A DNA stretch of 42,184 nt, from contig JAFWGH010000108.1 of assembly GCA_017512465.1 (NCBI GenBank), forward strand, positions 1-42,184, given 5' to 3'. The position numbers and the translations under genes were made by a program. Under the pieces are notes generated by a model. It made no database searches. It was not told the origin of the DNA and saw only the letters and a list, made by a program, of their open reading frames with translations. The stretch is from Clostridia bacterium (GTDB taxonomy: Bacteria > Bacillota > Clostridia > Oscillospirales > Acutalibacteraceae). Positions 8,920-16,940 of this stretch are shown here, piece by piece (position 1 is the first letter of the stretch; every line of letters starts with the position of its first letter).

Positions 8920-10214
8920 TTTCTTTTAATCTCTCCGTAGGTTGTCAAATACGTTCTTGAATCGCTCGCCTTTAAAAATGCCAATAAGCACCAGCACGAT
9001 ATCATGGACGAACCGCCCCTGGAAATAAACGGCAGTGTAACGCCGGTAAAGGGGATAACATCCGTGACACCGAAAATATTGATGCTCGCCTGGAACAGCA
9101 GCAATCCTGCCGCCGCCGTACCGGCAATGGAATAAAAGGTGGAGCGGGAGGTACGCGCATTGTTAACGGCATACACGGCAAAGAGCATGAAGCATACCAA
9201 TATCGCAACGCCGGTGATAACACCCATTTCCTCACACACAACGCCGAAAATCAAGTCGGTCGAGGAGAAAATGACATCACGCACATTGCCTTTACCGAGT
9301 CCCAGTCCGAACAGTCCGCCCGAAGCGATACCGATTAACACTCTGGTTTGCTGGAAGCCCTTACCGTCTATAAATTCCGGTTCCCACACATGGCGATAGG
9401 TGGCAAGGCGGTTTTTAACCGTGGTTTTAAACATGGCAATTAAGGTGCCGCCGAGTGCGGCGGAAGCGAGTGCAAGCGCAATGGTACGAATATCGCCCGA
9501 ACGCATGAACGCAATGAGTAAGAAGGTTAAGAAGAAGATAACCGCCGTGCCGAAGTCCTTTAAGATAAACAGCACACCTACACATGCGGCGGAAAAGCCG
9601 ATGAACATATATAAGTTTTTACTCGTTTGCAGCTTTTCAAGCGTTGCCGCGCCCACAAACACAAAAATTATCTTTACAAATTCACTCGGTTGAATGGAAA
9701 CGGCATTGCCAATCACAATCCAGTTGCGCGCGCCGTTAATATCCGAACCCAAAAAGATATTGGCTACCAATATCAAAATGGCAAGCACGCCGAGGGGCAA
9801 GCGCATTTTCATAGCTCTTTCACTATCGCCCAAAATCCAAACCAGCACACCGAAGCCGACCAAGCCCAACACAAAAGCGGCAACTTGCACCAGCAAGCCG
9901 TCCGGCTTCGCGGAGCCGATGGCGGCAATGCCGATACCGGTTAAGAAAAAGCCGATAAGCTCTATTTCAAAATTGCGCCGCTTGGCAATCGTGCGCATGC
10001 CGATTACATAGAGCCATTCACATGCAATAAACACACCGAAATATATTAACATGGTGTAATTGATTTCAAGCTTTTTAATATTTGTAATCGCCAGCTGGGA
10101 GAAGGTGTAAAGCTGGTATGCCGTAATCAACAGCATCATCGGTATGGTCTTAATCGGGCGGCGCTTAGGAGGTCTTTTCCCCTTGGGCGCTTTGTCCTGC
10201 TTTTGCTTAAGCAC
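8916..10214 (-). CDS. SEDS peptidoglycan glycosyltransferase (RodA/FtsW family)
   Basis: It polymerises lipid II into glycan strands at the membrane together with its class B PBP. The product is about 432 aa with a basic N-terminus (KGKRPPKRRP) and about ten transmembrane helices. Family landmarks are NGARNWIVIG followed by QPSEFVKI, TDLIFGVVCEEMG (the extracellular loop that carries the catalytic Asp in RodA) and LPFISRGGSSM near the C-terminus. GTG at 10214 is preferred because AGGAGG lies seven bases upstream; it overlaps the end of the FHA gene by 8 bases. The frame is also open upstream to 10262 without a better site. Confidence 0.92.
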   Translation of the reverse strand: MLKQKQDKAPKGKRPPKRRPIKTIPMMLLITAYQLYTFSQLAITNIKKLEINYTMLIYFGVFIACEWLYVIGMRTIAKRRNFEIELIGFFLTGIGIAAIGSAKPDGLLVQVAAFVLGLVGFGVLVWILGDSERAMKMRLPLGVLAILILVANIFLGSDINGARNWIVIGNAVSIQPSEFVKIIFVFVGAATLEKLQTSKNLYMFIGFSAACVGVLFILKDFGTAVIFFLTFLLIAFMRSGDIRTIALALASAALGGTLIAMFKTTVKNRLATYRHVWEPEFIDGKGFQQTRVLIGIASGGLFGLGLGKGNVRDVIFSSTDLIFGVVCEEMGVITGVAILVCFMLFAVYAVNNARTSRSTFYSIAGTAAAGLLLFQASINIFGVTDVIPFTGVTLPFISRGGSSMISCWCLLAFLKASDSRTYLTTYGEIKRK

Positions 10215-10956
10215 GCACACCCCTCCTCTCTGCTGCCGCAGTGTCTCTAAACACGAACACATGGGTATTAATCATGATTTGGTCGCCGTCATTAATCGGC
10301 TCCGTGCCGTGAATGCGGTAACCGTTCACACCGACACCGGCTTTAGAATCATTATCGGTTACAACCCAGCCTTCATCCGTATACTGCACGATGGCGTGCA
10401 CCTGCGATACGGTACCATCCTCAATCACCACATCGCAGCCTTGGGTTCTGCCGATGGTCAGCCTGCCGTTTTGAATAGTATAGGTATAGCCGGTCGCCAT
10501 GTTGATAAAATACCCCGTAACGCCGTGGTTAACCTGTATGGCTGCCGCATCATCCTCACGCGAAGCATGGGGCGCAACAAAGGTATATTCCACCCCGCCG
10601 ATGGTAATGATGTCACCGTGATAAATGCGGGTAGCGCCTTCGGTTTGCTCGCCGTTGACAAAGGTACCGGTTTTCGATTCCGTATCGGTAACAAACCAGC
10701 CCTTTTTGCGCCTGGATATCACCGCGTGGGAACGGCTCGCCATGGTGCTTGCAAGCTGAATGTCACTGCTTTTTGCCCTGCCCATCGAGGTCTCATAGGT
10801 GCTGATGGCAAGCTTTTTGCCGGTCGATTTGTTAATCAGCACCGCTTTGGGCTTGCCGGCGGGGCGCATGGAAAACAGCGAAATAAAGCAGCGCACAATA
10901 ATGAATATTGCCACCAGCGTTAATATAATTTGCGGTAAATACAGTACTAATTTCAT
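10207..10956 (-). CDS. Membrane-anchored protein with two FHA domains
   Basis: FHA domains bind phosphothreonine peptides. This 249-aa protein has a single N-terminal transmembrane helix (residues 4-26) and then two cytoplasmic FHA domains. FHA1 carries MGR (58-60), SRSH (74-77) and VNG (100-102). FHA2 carries IGR (168-170), SQVH (184-187, with Gln in place of Arg) and VNG. AAGGAGAG precedes the ATG. It heads the FHA-SEDS-PBP cluster and overlaps the SEDS start, an order like actinobacterial fhaB-rodA-pbpA. By analogy it may recruit wall enzymes in response to Ser/Thr phosphorylation, but no Ser/Thr kinase gene is in this window. Confidence 0.88.
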   Translation of the reverse strand: MKLVLYLPQIILTLVAIFIIVRCFISLFSMRPAGKPKAVLINKSTGKKLAISTYETSMGRAKSSDIQLASTMASRSHAVISRRKKGWFVTDTESKTGTFVNGEQTEGATRIYHGDIITIGGVEYTFVAPHASREDDAAAIQVNHGVTGYFINMATGYTYTIQNGRLTIGRTQGCDVVIEDGTVSQVHAIVQYTDEGWVVTDNDSKAGVGVNGYRIHGTEPINDGDQIMINTHVFVFRDTAAAERRGVRA

Positions 10957-10994
10957 CGACTGCTCTCCTTAAAGAATTTGCTGTTTATATGCTA

Positions 10995-11161
10995 TTTTAC
11001 TTTGTGTAAGACTCTTGATAGAGATGAGTTATATCGCTTGAGGTGTAGGGAATATTGAGGGATTTTAGATGAATTTTGATGATTTGTGAGCGCAGCCTTA
11101 CTTTGTGTAAGGCAAACGAACAAAGCGCCAAAATTCGCTAAAAGACCCGATATTACCACAC
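10995..11161. repeat. Foldback element A (imperfect long hairpin) with a direct repeat of its apex
   Basis: Bases 11043-11078 can pair with 11129-11161 over most of their length; GAATTTTG at 11071-11078 pairs exactly with CAAAATTC at 11129-11136. The apex is CCTTAC-TTTGT-GTAAGG (11096-11112). A second copy of TTACTTTGTGTAAG, itself a small hairpin, lies at 10997-11010. The element fills the gap between the P-type ATPase-like gene and the FHA gene. A 62-codon minus frame across it looks spurious. It resembles arm P3 of element B and shares its apex with element C. Confidence 0.65.
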
Positions 11162-11176
11162 TGAAAGCGGTATAAA

Positions 11177-14083
11177 TCATCTCTTAGGCACCGCTTTGTA
11201 GATGCGCGGAATCAAATTGGTTACAATCATCCAAAAAGCGCCGTAAACCGCGATATGCACGGGGCCGATTGCCGAAATAGAGCCCATAAAGCTCAATATG
11301 CCGATAATCACCACGCCCAAAATCACGGCAATATACTGCAAGGTCTTTAACAGACTGAATTGCCCGCTCAAAATGGAACACGCCGTCACCGAACGCATAA
11401 AGGTGACCGGGTCGCCGCGGTTGATAATTTTCGCTTCATTATACACGGCTTTCTCCGTTTTTTCATCATATATATTGCCGGCAATCATGCTCATCATTTT
11501 CACGGAGGTGCTTTCTAAATCAAACACTTCACAAATCAAATCGGCATCCACATTGGAATCCTCTGTCTTAACCAGGATTTCCACGCCGGAGGCTTCAAGG
11601 CGCTGCAGCTCATACTCAATCTCCGGGTCGGAATAGTATTCCACCACAAACATAGCGTATACAGAGCCGTCAATCGCCAAAAACATGGTGCGTTTGTTTG
11701 CACCGGTATATTCCTCGGGTTGCGCGGTCGGCGGTATCTCAATACCGTGTGCACTCATCATCTCCGGATTACCCAACAGCACCTTTCTGTCATAAATCCA
11801 GGTAGATAAGCCCAGCTTTGCTTCATAAGCGGTATCATAGCTCTTGGGCATATGATCCATCACTTCGCTGACCGATTCCATAAACACGGCTTTAAGCGGA
11901 TGATTGGTCTCGCTGAGCACACTCGCCGCATAAAGTATCGCTTCATCCATCTGCATTTTTTTGAAGAGCTTCATACCCTTCAGTGTGCAGGTGTTTGCGG
12001 GGAACAGCTGTGCGCTCTCAAGCACAACCGCCGTGGTCTGCGCGGTGTCAAACACAGAGACAAAGCCCGTAATCGTGCCTCTCTCTTTGAGCAATGCCGC
12101 ATCCGCATTTTCAAGCGCTTTGTTAAATGCCATGCCGGAGCTTGCGGGTACCCCGATGAGTACGGCGGCAGTGGCGGCGGAAATGCTCGCCATCAAGTCT
12201 TTACTCAGAAAATAGGTTACAACGCCGATAACCAGCGCAATGCCGATTGCCGGATACGCCGTGATTTTCGCAATCGTGTCGGACGGGTCATCCGCATATG
12301 AATTTGCCAAAAAGCGTGTGGCAAATTCGGTTTTTGTGTTATAGCGCACATCGGCATACTCCGGATCTGCACCTTTGGCAAATTCTTTAATCTCCTTCGG
12401 CTCGGTCACACAAGCCACGCTGTATTTCTCACCCTTTTTGATTAAAAAGCGGAAATTTTTGAAAATTCTGCGTGTCATGGAACGCTTGCCGAAACAGTTT
12501 AATAAGAAGATAAATCCGATAGCGCCCACATAAATGTGGCTCACGCCGGCGCCGTTTTCCCCGAGGGTAAGGGCAAGCACACAGTGTGCCAAGGTGACCA
12601 GGGAAGCAAACGCCATTAAACTGTCGCCGCTCGGTTTGAGCATAAACAGCGCTTTAAGACCTTTGAAAATTGCGCGGGCATTAAACACCATCATCGTAAA
12701 CAGCAGTGCGCAGTTAATAATAATATAAATTCTCTCATTGGCGGTGCCCGGTCCGAAATCGCTGAGAATGCCGGCGCCGAAAATGCCGACAATCAGCACC
12801 GCAATTTCTGCCGCAAAGGTGAGTATGGTTCTGAGCTTGAAACGGTTTAAAAGCTGCTCGAGCTCAATATACACCGCCCGCTGGTCATTTTTGGAATTAT
12901 AATCAATAACATCATTAATAATCGGGGTTTCTTTTTCGGGGGCATAGGTATTGTCAATCGAGTGCCCGGAGGCAGCTTCCGCCGCCTGTGCATTTTGGTC
13001 TTTAAATTCCTTTTGCAGCTCGAAGGACTCTATCTTTTCTCTGCGGTTGAGCTCGAGCTGTTCTTCTAATTCATCCTCCGAAATCTTTTCATATTCGCTC
13101 TCATCAAAGAACCCTTCCAGCCTTGTTTGCCCTTCAATATTGCCGGTGTGGTAAACATTGCTTATCACCCGCTTGGAGGCATTGGCAACAAAGGTTTTTT
13201 CCGTGTCGGTCTGCTCATCTATTACAGAGAAGGAGTGTACCTTGGTGGTCCCGTTTTCCTCCTGCTGCGCAGGGGATGATGCAGGTTTTCCGACTACTTT
13301 AATGTCTATGGTTTTAATAATGCCCGTGTCCTGCTTTTTCTTTTCCTTTGTGCGAATATAGGCATTATAGGCTTTGGTCTGTATATCTTCCTTATCGCCG
13401 ACAATTTTTTCCTGCTTGTGCAAGGGGCCGCCCGGTGCCGCACCTGCCGCGGTGTACTCAGCCTCCGGCTGCGACGCAGGCTCTTGGACGGGTGCTTTGT
13501 CAATAAGTGCATTCGCTTTTCGGATAACACCCGTGCGCGTAAGCGACCTCTCTCTGTGGTCGGCTTTTTCTTCTTTTTTGTTTTGCAGTGCGCTGTCAAT
13601 TTTGTTGGAGGGTTGTGCGGATAACTCGCTGACAAGCTCCTCAATGGATTTTTTGCGCACCGGTCTTTGCGGAATATCGGACGGTGCGGGCGCAATGGTA
13701 ATCTCCTTGTGCGCGCTTGCCGTTTTTGCCGCTTGCGGGGTTGGCTCCGGCTGTGTGTAATCCGGCATGGCAGGCTCCGGCTGTGGCGCCGCTTCTGCCG
13801 CGGGCGCCTGTTTCGGCTGCTCTGCCGCCTCTGCTGCCGCAGGCTCCGGTTGCACAAGTTCTTGTGCGCTGAGGCGGTCACTTCTTGCTTTGGTGCGCGC
13901 GGTAATCTCACGCATCAGCGCTTCAAAGCTGTCATCCGTATTGTCCTCGCCGCTGCGAATACTTTCCAAAAGCTTCTTTGCCTGCAAATCTGCCTGACGG
14001 GATATATTGCTTTCAGAGCGCGCAGAGCTATGATGCTTTGTTTCCGCTAATATTTCATCAATTGAATATTTCTTCTCTTCCAT
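11177..14083 (-). CDS. Degenerate P-type ATPase-like membrane protein with a long disordered N-terminus
   Basis: The 968-aa protein has two parts. Residues 1-400 are low-complexity (Pro/Ala/Glu/Gln rich, then charged) and contain two similar motifs, KKYSIDEILAE at 4-14 and RKKSIEELVSE at 143-153. From residue 415 on it follows a P1B-type ATPase layout: membrane pairs (418-440, 452-468, 486-507, 515-530), an actuator-like region, further helices at 610-650, a P/N-like domain with an HP motif (SETNHPLKA, His728), and two C-terminal helices. The catalytic signatures are lost: the CPC position reads VPA (645-647), the DKTGT loop reads DTAQT from Asp679, and no GDGxND is visible. It is therefore probably not an ion pump. 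AAGGAG precedes the ATG; it lies 9 bases after rlmB and upstream of the FHA-SEDS-PBP module. Confidence 0.75.
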   Translation of the reverse strand: MEEKKYSIDEILAETKHHSSARSESNISRQADLQAKKLLESIRSGEDNTDDSFEALMREITARTKARSDRLSAQELVQPEPAAAEAAEQPKQAPAAEAAPQPEPAMPDYTQPEPTPQAAKTASAHKEITIAPAPSDIPQRPVRKKSIEELVSELSAQPSNKIDSALQNKKEEKADHRERSLTRTGVIRKANALIDKAPVQEPASQPEAEYTAAGAAPGGPLHKQEKIVGDKEDIQTKAYNAYIRTKEKKKQDTGIIKTIDIKVVGKPASSPAQQEENGTTKVHSFSVIDEQTDTEKTFVANASKRVISNVYHTGNIEGQTRLEGFFDESEYEKISEDELEEQLELNRREKIESFELQKEFKDQNAQAAEAASGHSIDNTYAPEKETPIINDVIDYNSKNDQRAVYIELEQLLNRFKLRTILTFAAEIAVLIVGIFGAGILSDFGPGTANERIYIIINCALLFTMMVFNARAIFKGLKALFMLKPSGDSLMAFASLVTLAHCVLALTLGENGAGVSHIYVGAIGFIFLLNCFGKRSMTRRIFKNFRFLIKKGEKYSVACVTEPKEIKEFAKGADPEYADVRYNTKTEFATRFLANSYADDPSDTIAKITAYPAIGIALVIGVVTYFLSKDLMASISAATAAVLIGVPASSGMAFNKALENADAALLKERGTITGFVSVFDTAQTTAVVLESAQLFPANTCTLKGMKLFKKMQMDEAILYAASVLSETNHPLKAVFMESVSEVMDHMPKSYDTAYEAKLGLSTWIYDRKVLLGNPEMMSAHGIEIPPTAQPEEYTGANKRTMFLAIDGSVYAMFVVEYYSDPEIEYELQRLEASGVEILVKTEDSNVDADLICEVFDLESTSVKMMSMIAGNIYDEKTEKAVYNEAKIINRGDPVTFMRSVTACSILSGQFSLLKTLQYIAVILGVVIIGILSFMGSISAIGPVHIAVYGAFWMIVTNLIPRIYKAVPKR

Positions 14084-14092
14084 CCCTGCTCC

Positions 14093-14839
14093 TTATCTGC
14101 TCTTTGCCGCTTCGTACATCAACACGGCGGCGGCTACCGATGCATTCAGAGAATTGATTTTTCCCTTCATCGGCAAGCTGACCGTAAAATCACTCAACTG
14201 TTTACTCAATCGGCTGACACCTCTGCCTTCACTGCCGATAATCAGTGCCAGCGCACCGCTGTAATCCACTTGTGTATAGTCCGTGCCGTCCATATCCGAG
14301 CAGTACAGCCACACATTTCTTTGCTTCATCTCTTCGAGCGCCGAAGCCAAATTGGTCACTCTTGCAACCTTCACATATTCCACCGCACCGGCACTCGCTT
14401 TCGCGACAATACCGGTCAGCGCTGCGCTGCGCCGTTTCGGCACCACCACGCCGTGTGCGCCCACGGCATCTGCCGTGCGGATAATCGCGCCCAAATTGTG
14501 CGGGTCCTCTATACTGTCACACACAATGATAAACGGGGGTTCTCCTTTTTGTGCGGCGTATTCAAAGATATCTTCCAGCGATGCGTATTCATGCGCCGCA
14601 CAAAACGCCGCTACGCCTTGGTGCACGCCGCCGCCCGACATGTAATCAAGCTTTTTGGCATCTACCTCTTTAATGGGAATGCCTTTTTGCTTGGCAAGAG
14701 AAATAATTTTTCCGATAGAGCCTGTCCGCTCGCCTCTTGCGACAAAAACCTGGTTTAATTCTCTGCCGGATTTAAGCGCTTCCATCAGAGGATTTCTGCC
14801 GATAATCAATTCATTTGTGTCTCTTTTTTGTTCGGACAT
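14093..14839 (-). CDS. rlmB: 23S rRNA 2'-O-ribose methyltransferase, RlmB/TrmH (SpoU) family
   Basis: SPOUT-fold enzymes of this group methylate ribose 2'-OH in 23S rRNA (G2251 for RlmB) using SAM. The 248-aa protein has a small N-terminal RNA-binding domain (ELIIGRNPLMEALKSG) and a catalytic domain with all three SpoU motifs: EDPHNLGAIIRTADA, LIIGSEGRGVSR and SLPMKGKINSLNASVA. GGGGGA lies nine bases upstream of the ATG. It is the first gene of the long minus-strand run. RlmB fits best, but a TrmH-type tRNA target cannot be excluded. Confidence 0.9.
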   Translation of the reverse strand: MSEQKRDTNELIIGRNPLMEALKSGRELNQVFVARGERTGSIGKIISLAKQKGIPIKEVDAKKLDYMSGGGVHQGVAAFCAAHEYASLEDIFEYAAQKGEPPFIIVCDSIEDPHNLGAIIRTADAVGAHGVVVPKRRSAALTGIVAKASAGAVEYVKVARVTNLASALEEMKQRNVWLYCSDMDGTDYTQVDYSGALALIIGSEGRGVSRLSKQLSDFTVSLPMKGKINSLNASVAAAVLMYEAAKSR

Positions 14840-14875
14840 AATGATAATTCCCCCATAAAAACAGCATATTCTGCC

Positions 14876-14881
14876 ATTATA
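14876..14881 (-). promoter_or_regulatory. Candidate -10 box for the rlmB operon
   Basis: On the minus strand the AT-rich divergent gap reads TTTTATAATGG, a perfect TATAAT about 37 bases upstream of the rlmB start. The -35 region at the expected spacing (CAGATA) is weak, so this is a candidate only. Confidence 0.45.
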
Positions 14882-14968
14882 AAAGTAAGTATATCATATA
14901 TCTGATTTTTTTTAAAGTAAAATATTATTTTTTATAATATTTTAATATATTTGTAACCGTTTCTTTAT

Positions 14969-14997
14969 TTGACAAAGTGCGCCATATCCGTTAAAAT
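14969..14997 (+). promoter_or_regulatory. Sigma-A type promoter of the zinc-ribbon gene
   Basis: TTGACA (14969-14974), a 17-base spacer and TAAAAT (14992-14997) form a near-consensus promoter. It overlaps an in-frame ATG at 14969, which rules out that upstream start for the gene that follows. Confidence 0.8.
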
Positions 14998-15037
14998 GAT
15001 TATGATTACGGTATTTTTGAAGTATGGAGGTCCCATG

Positions 15038-15643
15038 ATGAAATGTCAGCAATGCGGATGTGAAAATAAAGAAAACGCGCTCTTTTGTTTAGAATGCGGC
15101 AAGGCGCTCAAAGAGCAGCCGATTGCGCTCGATTTGCAGCAAATCAAAATCCCTGCAGATGCCAGAAAAGCGCGCATTGTTAAAGTCAATGCCAAAAAAA
15201 GTGAAGCGGCACCCGAATCCGCGGCTCAAACGCCGGAAGCGGAAAGTACGCAGGAGGATAAGCTCACGGGTGCGGCACAGCAGCCGCAACAGGTGCTGCC
15301 GCCCGAAGAAAACACGGCAGATACGCTCATTCAGCTCAACGAGCAGCAAGGCGCGCCTGTGCCGCCCGCAGCGCCGTTTGCCGATGACCCGACACTGGCG
15401 CCCATGAAAAAAAGAAACTGGCTGGCGGTATTCATATTATGCGCTATTCCGTGCGTAAACTTAATTATGCTCTTAATTTGGTCGTTTTCACCGCGCACCA
15501 ATAAAAGTAAAAAGAGCTATGCGCAAATGAGCTTGATTTTACTGCTCATCGGCATACTGCTGTTGGCAGCAGCAGCGTTTGTGGCGGTCTTCGTGTTTAA
15601 TGTTGATTTTACGCAATTTGTAAACTATATTCCACTGCGTTAA
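15038..15643 (+). CDS. Zinc-ribbon membrane protein, function unknown
   Basis: The 201-aa protein begins with a double-CxxC zinc ribbon (MKCQQCGCENKENALFCLECG). A charged, Pro/Gln/Glu-rich linker of about 100 residues follows, then two transmembrane helices (roughly residues 128-148 and 164-190). This is a common architecture of unknown role in Firmicutes. The start at 15038 is set by TGGAGG seven bases upstream and by the promoter at 14969-14997; ATG at 15035 is the only close alternative. It is followed 13 bases later by a polysaccharide deacetylase and may be co-transcribed with it. Confidence 0.75.
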   Translation: MKCQQCGCENKENALFCLECGKALKEQPIALDLQQIKIPADARKARIVKVNAKKSEAAPESAAQTPEAESTQEDKLTGAAQQPQQVLPPEENTADTLIQLNEQQGAPVPPAAPFADDPTLAPMKKRNWLAVFILCAIPCVNLIMLLIWSFSPRTNKSKKSYAQMSLILLLIGILLLAAAAFVAVFVFNVDFTQFVNYIPLR

Positions 15644-15656
15644 AGGAGATACAAAA

Positions 15657-16892
15657 ATGAAAAAATCAGTAAAAGCAGTTATCGCGGTATTCGTTGTGCT
15701 TATCGTGCTTGCCGTCGGCTTTTTGCTCGTATGGCAGTTAGATGTTTTTGGCATTTTTAAAGAATATAAGATTAAGCCGGAAATCAACTTGCAGGGCAGT
15801 ACGGAAATCACCCTGGAAGGCGGCACGCCTTTTGAGGAACCCGGCTTCAGCGCAACCTTGGGCGATGAAGATGCCACCGATCTTGTGGAAGTGGATTACA
15901 AAAGTATCGATATCACCAAAACCGGTACTTACGAGTTAATCTATACCCTCACAAACAAAAAGGGCACTAACAAAACCGAAGCGGTACGCCTGATTGAAGT
16001 GGTCGATACTACCGCGCCCACCATCACGCTTAAGGGCGGAAAAACCGTAAAAGTCAAAATCGGCGAAGCCTATAAAGATGCCGGTGCCACTGCAGCCGAT
16101 AAGGTGGATGGTGATTTGAGCAAAAACATTCAAATCCAAAACAATGTAGATACCTCTAAAAAAGGCAAATATACAGTAAAATACACGGTTGCGGATGCGG
16201 CCGGCAACAAAGCGAGCGCACAAAGAGATGTCATCGTCTTTAAGCAATCCTCCGGTGAAGTGGTTTATTTGACCTTTGATGACGGTCCGAGCTACAATAC
16301 CATTAAAATTTTAGATTTACTTAAACAATATGATTGTCACGCCACCTTCTTTATTGTCGGTCAAAATATACCGGGCAATGAAGCCATTTTAAAGCGCATG
16401 GCGGATGAGGGGCATACCCTTGCCGTGCATACCTATACGCATGACTATGCGGAAATTTACCGCAGTGAAGCGGCGTTTTGGGCAGACAATCAAAAAACGC
16501 GTGATTTAATCAAAAAGGTTACCGGTGTAGAGCCTGTATTTATGCGCTTCCCGGGCGGCGGCTCCAACACCATCAGCGCCAATTATTCAAGCGGCATCAT
16601 GAGTACTTTAACCGGTCAATGCAAAGATCACGGCTATGAATACTTTGATTGGAATATTTCCTCGGGTGATGCCAATGCCGACGGATTGCCGGCAAAGCAG
16701 CTGTATGACAACATTATGGCGGGGATTCATGAAAATTATGAAACACCGATTGTTTTAATGCACGACACCGGCGCAAAGGATACCACGGTTACCGCGGTTG
16801 CAAAGGTGCTCAAGGTCGGTCTCTCCGAAGGCTATGCGTTTGAAGCGATTGATGAAACCGTATCACCGATTCACCACGCGGTCAATAACTGA
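15657..16892 (+). CDS. Surface polysaccharide deacetylase (NodB domain, CE4) with two bacterial Ig-like domains
   Basis: CE4 enzymes remove N-acetyl groups from peptidoglycan or other glycans outside the cell. The 411-aa protein has an N-terminal membrane anchor (residues 6-27), two Ig-like repeats of the DUF5011 type (about 40-115 and 119-195; DTTAPTITLKGG opens the second) and a NodB domain. Catalytic motifs are complete: TFDDGP (206-211; Asp208 base, Asp209 metal), HTYTH (258-262; metal His258 and His262), RFPGGGS (297-303), DWNISSGDA (331-339) and LMHD (367-370). AAAGGAGAT precedes the ATG. Peptidoglycan N-acetylglucosamine deacetylation, as for PgdA, is the most likely role; the exact substrate is not shown. 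Confidence 0.9.
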   Translation: MKKSVKAVIAVFVVLIVLAVGFLLVWQLDVFGIFKEYKIKPEINLQGSTEITLEGGTPFEEPGFSATLGDEDATDLVEVDYKSIDITKTGTYELIYTLTNKKGTNKTEAVRLIEVVDTTAPTITLKGGKTVKVKIGEAYKDAGATAADKVDGDLSKNIQIQNNVDTSKKGKYTVKYTVADAAGNKASAQRDVIVFKQSSGEVVYLTFDDGPSYNTIKILDLLKQYDCHATFFIVGQNIPGNEAILKRMADEGHTLAVHTYTHDYAEIYRSEAAFWADNQKTRDLIKKVTGVEPVFMRFPGGGSNTISANYSSGIMSTLTGQCKDHGYEYFDWNISSGDANADGLPAKQLYDNIMAGIHENYETPIVLMHDTGAKDTTVTAVAKVLKVGLSEGYAFEAIDETVSPIHHAVNN

Positions 16893-16902
16893 TAAAAAAA
16901 GA

Positions 16903-16940
16903 AATGCGGGGCAATCTCATGCCCTGCATTTTTTATTTTT
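16903..16940. terminator. Bidirectional rho-independent terminator between convergent genes
   Basis: An 11-bp stem with one G-U pair (16903-16913 with 16920-16930, loop ATCTCA) is flanked by A and T runs on both sides. It serves the deacetylase on the plus strand and the D-Ala-D-Ala carboxypeptidase on the minus strand, whose stop is at 16933-16935. Confidence 0.85.

Noticed and set aside
10992..11180. A 62-codon minus-strand frame between the P-type ATPase-like gene and the FHA gene
   Set aside because: It has an ATGA overlap but no real ribosome binding site, and it runs through the inverted repeats of element A; its composition follows the repeat rather than a protein.
14969..15037. An upstream ATG for the zinc-ribbon protein at 14969
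   Set aside because: It coincides with the -35 hexamer of a near-consensus promoter, so it cannot be on the transcript.
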